A DNA stretch of 39,765 nt from an uncultured Bacteroidia bacterium (lineage in GTDB: Bacteria; Bacteroidota; Bacteroidia; Bacteroidales; UBA932): assembly GCA_902797435.1 (NCBI GenBank), contig CADBSV010000001.1, positions 1 through 39,765 of the forward strand. Reading direction: 5' to 3'. A program made the position numbers and the translations under genes. The number at the start of each line of letters is the position of its first letter. The stretch's first letter is position 1. Shown piece after piece: positions 35,567 to 39,765 of this stretch. A model generated the notes under the pieces. That model had not been told where the DNA came from and searched no databases. It saw only the letters and a list, made by a program, of their open reading frames with translations.

Positions 35567-36607
35567 ATGGCAAAAGGAGGAACAGATGCCGCGACTCTGA
35601 GCAGGAGCATCATAGAAGAAGTCCGCAACGGCGTCTTCAGGCCGGTTTACGTGCTCATGGGCGACGAGCCCTACTACCCCGAACTGGTCTGCAAAGCCAT
35701 ACAGGACAACTGCCTCGAAGACTTTGAGCGCGATTTCAACGAAACCGTCTGCTACGGCCCCGACGTTACAGTGGAACAGGTGGTAACGGCAGCCAGGCGT
35801 TTTCCAATGATGTCCGAGCGTCAGCTTGTAATAGTGAAGGAGGCCCAGGGACTCAAGGGTATCGAAGGACTTGTGGTATATACCTCGGCCCCCCTCGACA
35901 GCACGGTACTCGTGCTCCTGTTCCACCGCGCCAAGCTGGACAAGCGCCTCGGACTCTACAAGAGCGTGAGCAAAACCGGCATCGTGCTCGAATCTCCCGC
36001 AATAAAGGATTACGAAATCTCCGGATGGATATCCTCCTACTTCCGTTCGCGGGGGCTTGCCATAGACCCTCAGGCCGCCGCCCTTCTGGGAGAATCTGCC
36101 GGAACAGACCTGTCCGTCATAGTAGCTGAAACCGACAAGCTCCTGAAGAATCTCCCGGAAAGCGCAAATCTGGTAAGCGTGCAGGACATCGAGAAGAACG
36201 TGGGCATTTCCAGGGAGTTTTCCATATTCGAACTCACACGCGAACTTTCGGCACGCAACGCCCCCAAGGCGCTCAAGATTGCGCGCCACCTCGCATCCGG
36301 AGCCAGGTTTGCAATGCCTCCTGCGATAAGCGCGCTGTACACGCACTTCTACCGCATACTCCGGTATGAAGCCTTTCTCATGAAGAACTCCCGTGCCTCG
36401 AGGGAAGACGCCGCCTCGGTGCTTGGAGTAAACCCCTACTTCGTAAGGGAATACGACCTGGCAGTGCGGAACTATCCCCTTAAGACCACCATGGCAATAA
36501 TTTCCATGCTCTGCGAATACGACTACCTCGGCAAGGGCGGAGACGGATCGGCAGCCTCAGCAGAAGACCTCCTGGTGGAACTCACCGCCAAAATACTCAA
36601 TTCGTAA
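35567..36607 (+). CDS. holA: DNA polymerase III delta subunit
   Basis: A 346-residue clamp-loader subunit that opens the beta clamp. The N-terminal stretch PVYVLMGDEPYYPELV is the degenerate P-loop region of HolA; family members lack ATPase activity. AARRFPMMSERQLVIVKEA is the beta-clamp contact segment, and the C-terminal helical collar follows (YTHFYRILRYEAFL, then GVNPYFVREYD). Length matches the family. I chose the ATG at 35567 because the upstream frame would use a TTG inside the promoter. It overlaps the next gene by one base. Confidence 0.92.
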   Translation: MAKGGTDAATLSRSIIEEVRNGVFRPVYVLMGDEPYYPELVCKAIQDNCLEDFERDFNETVCYGPDVTVEQVVTAARRFPMMSERQLVIVKEAQGLKGIEGLVVYTSAPLDSTVLVLLFHRAKLDKRLGLYKSVSKTGIVLESPAIKDYEISGWISSYFRSRGLAIDPQAAALLGESAGTDLSVIVAETDKLLKNLPESANLVSVQDIEKNVGISREFSIFELTRELSARNAPKALKIARHLASGARFAMPPAISALYTHFYRILRYEAFLMKNSRASREDAASVLGVNPYFVREYDLAVRNYPLKTTMAIISMLCEYDYLGKGGDGSAASAEDLLVELTAKILNS

Positions 36608-36987
36608 TGTGGGACCCGCTGCGCAATAAAGAAGTGGCCGACACGCCCGAAGAGAAGGTGCGCCAGTGGTTCATCGCAACGCTGGCAGGCGCAGGCTATC
36701 CCATGGGGCTCATGGGCAGCGAGGTACAGCTCCGGTTCGGCCAGAAGAGGCTCCGGGCCGACATAGTCGTTTACGACCGGAGCGGCAGTCCTGCCGCAAT
36801 TGTAGAATGCAAGCGACCCGAGGTGAAAATAAACGCTACAGTCGCATCCCAGGCCCTTCTATACCATGCATCCTCGCCGGTCCGCTTCATTTTCCTCACC
36901 AACGGGGAGAGCACTTATATCTATAAAAGGACGGAAGACGGTTTCAAGGCGGTAGGGAGCCTTCCCGCATACGAAGAAATGCTATGA
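36607..36987 (+). CDS. Small PD-(D/E)xK protein related to the HsdR N-terminal domain
   Basis: The 126-residue protein resembles the type I restriction enzyme R-subunit N-terminal domain (HSDR_N_2 family). It has the nuclease pattern Asp52 in LRADIVVYD and Glu67-x-Lys69 in IVECKRP, plus a conserved downstream QALLYHASSPVRFIFLTNGE. There is no helicase, methyltransferase or specificity subunit nearby, so a complete restriction system is not present. It is wedged between holA (1-nt overlap) and cca (4-nt overlap), implying a housekeeping DNA or RNA role. The biochemical function is unknown. Confidence 0.83.
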   Translation: MWDPLRNKEVADTPEEKVRQWFIATLAGAGYPMGLMGSEVQLRFGQKRLRADIVVYDRSGSPAAIVECKRPEVKINATVASQALLYHASSPVRFIFLTNGESTYIYKRTEDGFKAVGSLPAYEEML

Positions 36988-38423
36988 GCACGATTACATC
37001 GGAATATGTAAACAGGGAGATTTTCCGCATCGTTTCGGATGTGGCAGCGGAGCGCGGAGTGCGCGCCTTCGCAATAGGCGGATACGTCCGCGACTGCTTC
37101 CTGGGCCGCCCCTGCGACGACATCGACATCGTGGTGGAGGGCAGCGGCATCGACTTCGCAAGCGCCGTCGGCGAAAGGACCCGCAGCAAAGTATCGTATT
37201 TCAAGAATTTCGGCACGGCCATGCTCCGTTACAAGGGCAGCGAGATCGAATTCGTCGGCGCCCGCAAAGAGTCTTACCGCAGGGAGTCCCGCAAGCCAAT
37301 AGTCGAAGACGGCACCCTGCGCGACGACCAGCTGAGGCGCGATTTCACGATCAACGCCATGGCCTTCTCGCTCAACAAAGACAGTTTCGGCGAGCTGGTA
37401 GATCCTTTCGGAGGCATCAGGGACCTTTCCGAAGGCATAATCCGGACTCCCCTCGATCCCGACACAACCTATTCCGACGACCCCCTGAGGATGCTGCGTG
37501 CGGTACGCTTCGCCACTAAGCTTTCCACAGAGGAAGTCACTTTCACGATAGTGCCGGAGAGCATGGAAAGCATGCGCCGCATGGCCCCCAGGCTGTCCAT
37601 CCTCTCCAAGGAACGCATTGCTGAAGAGATAAACAAGATGCTGGTATGTCCCCGTCCCTCGATGGCCTTCCGCCTTATGGACCAGGCGGGTCTGCTGGAA
37701 CGGATCCTTCCGCAGCTATGCGCCCTCAAGGGTGTGGAAACGGTGGACGGACGCGGGCACAAGGACAATTTCGCGCACACCCTGGCGGTACTCGACAACG
37801 TGGCCGCAAGCGACGGGCCCGAGCCGAAACTCTGGCTGCGATGGGCCGCCCTCCTTCACGACATCGGCAAGACACCCGTAAAAAAGTATGTTCCGGACAC
37901 AGGCTGGACCTTCCACGGCCACGACCTCGCCGGTTCGCGCATGGTACCGGGCATCTTTGCCTCCCTGAAGCTTCCGCTTGACGAAATGAAATACGTCAAG
38001 AAACTGGTCTGGCTGCACATGAGGCCCATTGCCCTTGTGGATGAAGAAGTTACCGATTCCGCTGTGCGCAGGCTCCTCTTTGACGCCGGCGACGACATCG
38101 ACGACCTGATGACCCTCTGCCATGCAGACATTACTTCGAAGAACCCCGAAAAAGTGCGCCGCATCCACGCCAATTTCGAGCTCGTAAGACAGAAGCTGGT
38201 GGAAGTGGAGGCCAAGGACGCCATACGCAACTTCAAGAATCCCATCACCGGCGACTACATCATGGATCTCTATGGAATTGAGCCTTGCAATACCATAGGC
38301 ATACTGAAAGAGTATGTCAAGGAAGCCATACTCGACGGGGTGATAGGAAACAACTTCGGCGAGGCTGACGCGCTCATGCGGAAAAAGGCGGCGGAACTGG
38401 GACTTACCGAAAAATGCAGATAG
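36984..38423 (+). CDS. cca: CCA-adding tRNA nucleotidyltransferase with HD domain
   Basis: A 479-residue class II nucleotidyltransferase. The motif GGYVRD is at 32-37, the metal-binding Asp46 and Asp48 are in CDDIDIV, and RRDFTINAMAF is characteristic of CCA enzymes and related poly(A) polymerases. The RNA-binding region (DDPLRMLRAVRFA) follows, then an HD phosphohydrolase domain with His292-Asp293 in LLHDIGKTP. It matures tRNA 3' ends, which fits with both tRNA genes here lacking an encoded or visible CCA. A poly(A) polymerase role cannot be wholly excluded from sequence. Confidence 0.9.
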   Translation: MSTITSEYVNREIFRIVSDVAAERGVRAFAIGGYVRDCFLGRPCDDIDIVVEGSGIDFASAVGERTRSKVSYFKNFGTAMLRYKGSEIEFVGARKESYRRESRKPIVEDGTLRDDQLRRDFTINAMAFSLNKDSFGELVDPFGGIRDLSEGIIRTPLDPDTTYSDDPLRMLRAVRFATKLSTEEVTFTIVPESMESMRRMAPRLSILSKERIAEEINKMLVCPRPSMAFRLMDQAGLLERILPQLCALKGVETVDGRGHKDNFAHTLAVLDNVAASDGPEPKLWLRWAALLHDIGKTPVKKYVPDTGWTFHGHDLAGSRMVPGIFASLKLPLDEMKYVKKLVWLHMRPIALVDEEVTDSAVRRLLFDAGDDIDDLMTLCHADITSKNPEKVRRIHANFELVRQKLVEVEAKDAIRNFKNPITGDYIMDLYGIEPCNTIGILKEYVKEAILDGVIGNNFGEADALMRKKAAELGLTEKCR

Positions 38424-39349
38424 AATCATACATCCGGTATCTCGGAGGAGTACGCCGTTACTCCCCCCGCACCCAGGCCATCTACAGGGATGTCCTGGAG
38501 CGCTTCGATGAGTACGGGCAGCCTCTGACGCCCGACGGCATCCGGAATTATGAGGTTTACCTGCTGGACGACAAGGGGCTAGGCGCCCGCTCCGTGAACA
38601 TGCACCTTTCGGTGCTCAGCGGATACTGCCGCTGGGCGGTAAGGCAGGGAGAGCTCCTGGCCAACCCCGTCAAACTGATTCCAAAACCCAAGCAGGAGAA
38701 GCGTCTGCCCGTCTTTTACCGCGAAACCGACATGGCTTCCTATTTCGCATCCACCTCGCACGATGCGGACGCAGAGCAGCTCGAATTCCTGAAGAGCCTT
38801 CCAAAGAATGACAAGACTGCGGGGCAGCTGTATGAAAGACGCCTCAGACGTCTTATCGTATCGCTCCTATACAGCACCGGGATCCGCAGGAGCGAACTGG
38901 TGTCGCTCAACCGGAGCTCGCTGGATTTTTCGCGCAGGACTCTGTCGGTAAGGGGGAAAGGCGACAAAATGCGCGAAATTCCGCTGACCGCTTCCATTTG
39001 TGAAGAAATTTCATTATATTTGAGTGCAGCAGAATGGATGCTGGGCGGTTTTACACCTTCCACTCCCCTTCTACGCACCCTGTCGGGAAAGCGCCTCTAT
39101 CCGGTGTATTGCGACAGGGCCGTAAAGAAAGAGCTGGACGGTGAAGTCACGGGGCAGAAATCCCCGCACATTCTCCGCCACACGCTTGCCACCGAACTGC
39201 TGGAGGACGGAACCGACCTCAATTCCATAAAGGAACTCCTCGGCCACTCCTCGCTCGCCGCAACGCAGGTGTACACGCACAACAGCATCGAAAAGCTGCG
39301 AAAAGAATACAAAAAAGCCCATCCGAGGGCAAACAAACCGGAGGATTAA
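38414..39349 (+). CDS. Xer-type tyrosine recombinase
   Basis: The 311-residue recombinase has an N-terminal SAM-like core-binding domain and a C-terminal catalytic domain. All catalytic residues are visible: Arg158 in GIRRSEL, the beta-hairpin Lys in VRGKGDKMREIPL, His252 and Arg255 in HILRH, His278 in LGHSS, and nucleophile Tyr287 in YTHNS. Length and the housekeeping context (between cca and hpf) favour XerC/XerD-like resolution of chromosome dimers over a mobile-element integrase. No dif site is recognisable in the window. The start overlaps cca by 10 nt. Confidence 0.9.
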   Translation: MQIESYIRYLGGVRRYSPRTQAIYRDVLERFDEYGQPLTPDGIRNYEVYLLDDKGLGARSVNMHLSVLSGYCRWAVRQGELLANPVKLIPKPKQEKRLPVFYRETDMASYFASTSHDADAEQLEFLKSLPKNDKTAGQLYERRLRRLIVSLLYSTGIRRSELVSLNRSSLDFSRRTLSVRGKGDKMREIPLTASICEEISLYLSAAEWMLGGFTPSTPLLRTLSGKRLYPVYCDRAVKKELDGEVTGQKSPHILRHTLATELLEDGTDLNSIKELLGHSSLAATQVYTHNSIEKLRKEYKKAHPRANKPED

Positions 39350-39351
39350 TT

Positions 39352-39651
39352 ATGGATATCAAACTCAAAAGCCTCAAGTTCGACGCCGACCAGAAGCTGG
39401 TCGACTATGTGGACAAGAAAGTCAGCCGCCTGGAAAGGTTTTTCCCTGCCGGAGCTGAACAAGTTGCAGAAGTAACCCTGTCGCTTGGCGTCAATCCCGA
39501 AAACAAGGAGGCCAAGATCATGGTGCACATCCCTGGGCAGGAGCTTGTCATTGAGCGCCAGTCCCAGACTTTCGAGCAGGCAGTCACCGACAGCGTTGAC
39601 GCAATGAAAGAAAAACTTACCCGCGCAAAGGAGAAGCTTTACGAGAAATAA
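39352..39651 (+). CDS. hpf: Ribosome hibernation promoting factor, short form
   Basis: A 99-residue protein of the HPF/YfiA family, which binds the 30S decoding channel and inactivates ribosomes in stationary phase. Recognisable features are the beta-alpha start MDIKLKSLKFDADQKLVDYV and the basic helix near DSVDAMKEKLTRAKEKL. It lacks the C-terminal dimerisation extension of long HPF. It begins 2 nt after the recombinase stop. The next gene is a tRNA with its own promoter. Confidence 0.93.
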   Translation: MDIKLKSLKFDADQKLVDYVDKKVSRLERFFPAGAEQVAEVTLSLGVNPENKEAKIMVHIPGQELVIERQSQTFEQAVTDSVDAMKEKLTRAKEKLYEK

Positions 39652-39664
39652 TCGTCAGACGGGG

Positions 39665-39694
39665 TTTGCAAATCAGATTTTATTCTTATATTTG
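39665..39694 (+). promoter_or_regulatory. Promoter of tRNA-Ser
   Basis: A -33 element TTTG (39665-39668) and a -7 element TATATTTG (39687-39694) are separated by 18 nt, a near-consensus Bacteroidota promoter. The tRNA begins 12 nt after the -7 box. Confidence 0.75.
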
Positions 39695-39705
39695 CAGCCC
39701 CAAAA

Positions 39706-39765
39706 GGAAAGATGCTCGAGTGGCTGAAGAGGCGCGTCTGGAAAGCGCGTAACCGCCTAAAGCGG
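39706..39765 (+). tRNA. tRNA-Ser (anticodon GGA), 3' end outside window
   Basis: The 5' acceptor strand GGAAAGA is followed by the D-arm CTCGAGTGGCTGAAGAG. The anticodon stem-loop is CGCGT-CTGGAAA-GCGCG with anticodon GGA (reads UCC and UCU). The long class II variable arm is CCGC-CTAAA-GCGG. The T-arm and acceptor 3' strand lie beyond the right edge. Confidence 0.95.

Noticed and set aside
36607-36987. Possible type I restriction-modification locus
   Set aside because: Only an HsdR N-terminal-like domain is present. There is no helicase portion, methyltransferase or specificity gene, and the neighbours are housekeeping genes.
38414-39349. Tyrosine recombinase as a sign of an integrated element next to tRNA-Ser
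   Set aside because: The gene is coupled to cca and hpf, and I see no direct repeat of the tRNA 3' end, no cargo genes and no phage genes. Housekeeping Xer is simpler.

Overview
This window looks like a housekeeping stretch of a GC-rich Bacteroidota chromosome, most likely Bacteroidales. The evidence is: promoter -7 boxes of the Bacteroidota type (TAnnTTTG) in front of most transcription units; a type-B L31; an SDR-type threonine dehydrogenase paired with kbl; a glutaminyl-tRNA synthetase; and several secreted S9 peptidases. Genus is not resolvable from the sequence alone. Nearly every base is coding, and no gap between genes exceeds about 140 bases. I see no insertion sequence, prophage, CRISPR array or recent transfer.

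Layout. (1) Positions 1-835: partial rpmE2 and tRNA-Glu(CUC) on the minus strand, diverging from a small membrane-anchored protein that is operonic with a secreted S9 peptidase (to 2740). (2) 2741-4968: divergent tdh and kbl, together the threonine-to-glycine plus acetyl-CoA pathway. (3) 4980-18440, all minus strand and read right to left: a TPR protein, an outer-membrane barrel, gyrB, an alpha-oxoamine synthase (sphingolipid or sulfonolipid type), an SDR reductase, a PgpH-like HD phosphodiesterase, tig, clpP and clpX, ending in an intrinsic terminator. Most junctions are within 3 nt or overlap. (4) 18529-19879: ftsE and nth on the plus strand. (5) 19884-27039, minus strand: a tightly coupled five-gene operon of an orphan HAMP-type membrane sensor, trkH, a RecD-like helicase, dipeptidyl peptidase IV and a phosphohexomutase. 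(6) 27113-28900: a ROK regulator and a HAD phosphatase, followed by a palindromic repeat region. (7) glnS diverges from a YicC-family gene. (8) A fused 5'-nucleotidase with reversed domain order and a two-gene ABC exporter, minus strand. (9) 35567-39651, plus strand: holA, a small HsdR_N-like nuclease, cca, a Xer-type recombinase and hpf, then a well-formed promoter and tRNA-Ser(GGA), cut by the window end.

The most unusual material is in protein architecture rather than in mobile DNA. The adjacent tig and clpX genes each lack a standard domain: the PPIase domain in trigger factor and the N-terminal zinc-binding domain in ClpX. The 5'-nucleotidase has its two domains in the opposite order from UshA. 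TrkH is translationally coupled to a HAMP protein with no output domain. A lipid-type alpha-oxoamine synthase and a reductase sit between gyrB and the proteostasis genes. Several -7 boxes lie so close to the start codon that the mRNAs are probably leaderless or nearly so. I did not find a convincing new defence or mobile system here.
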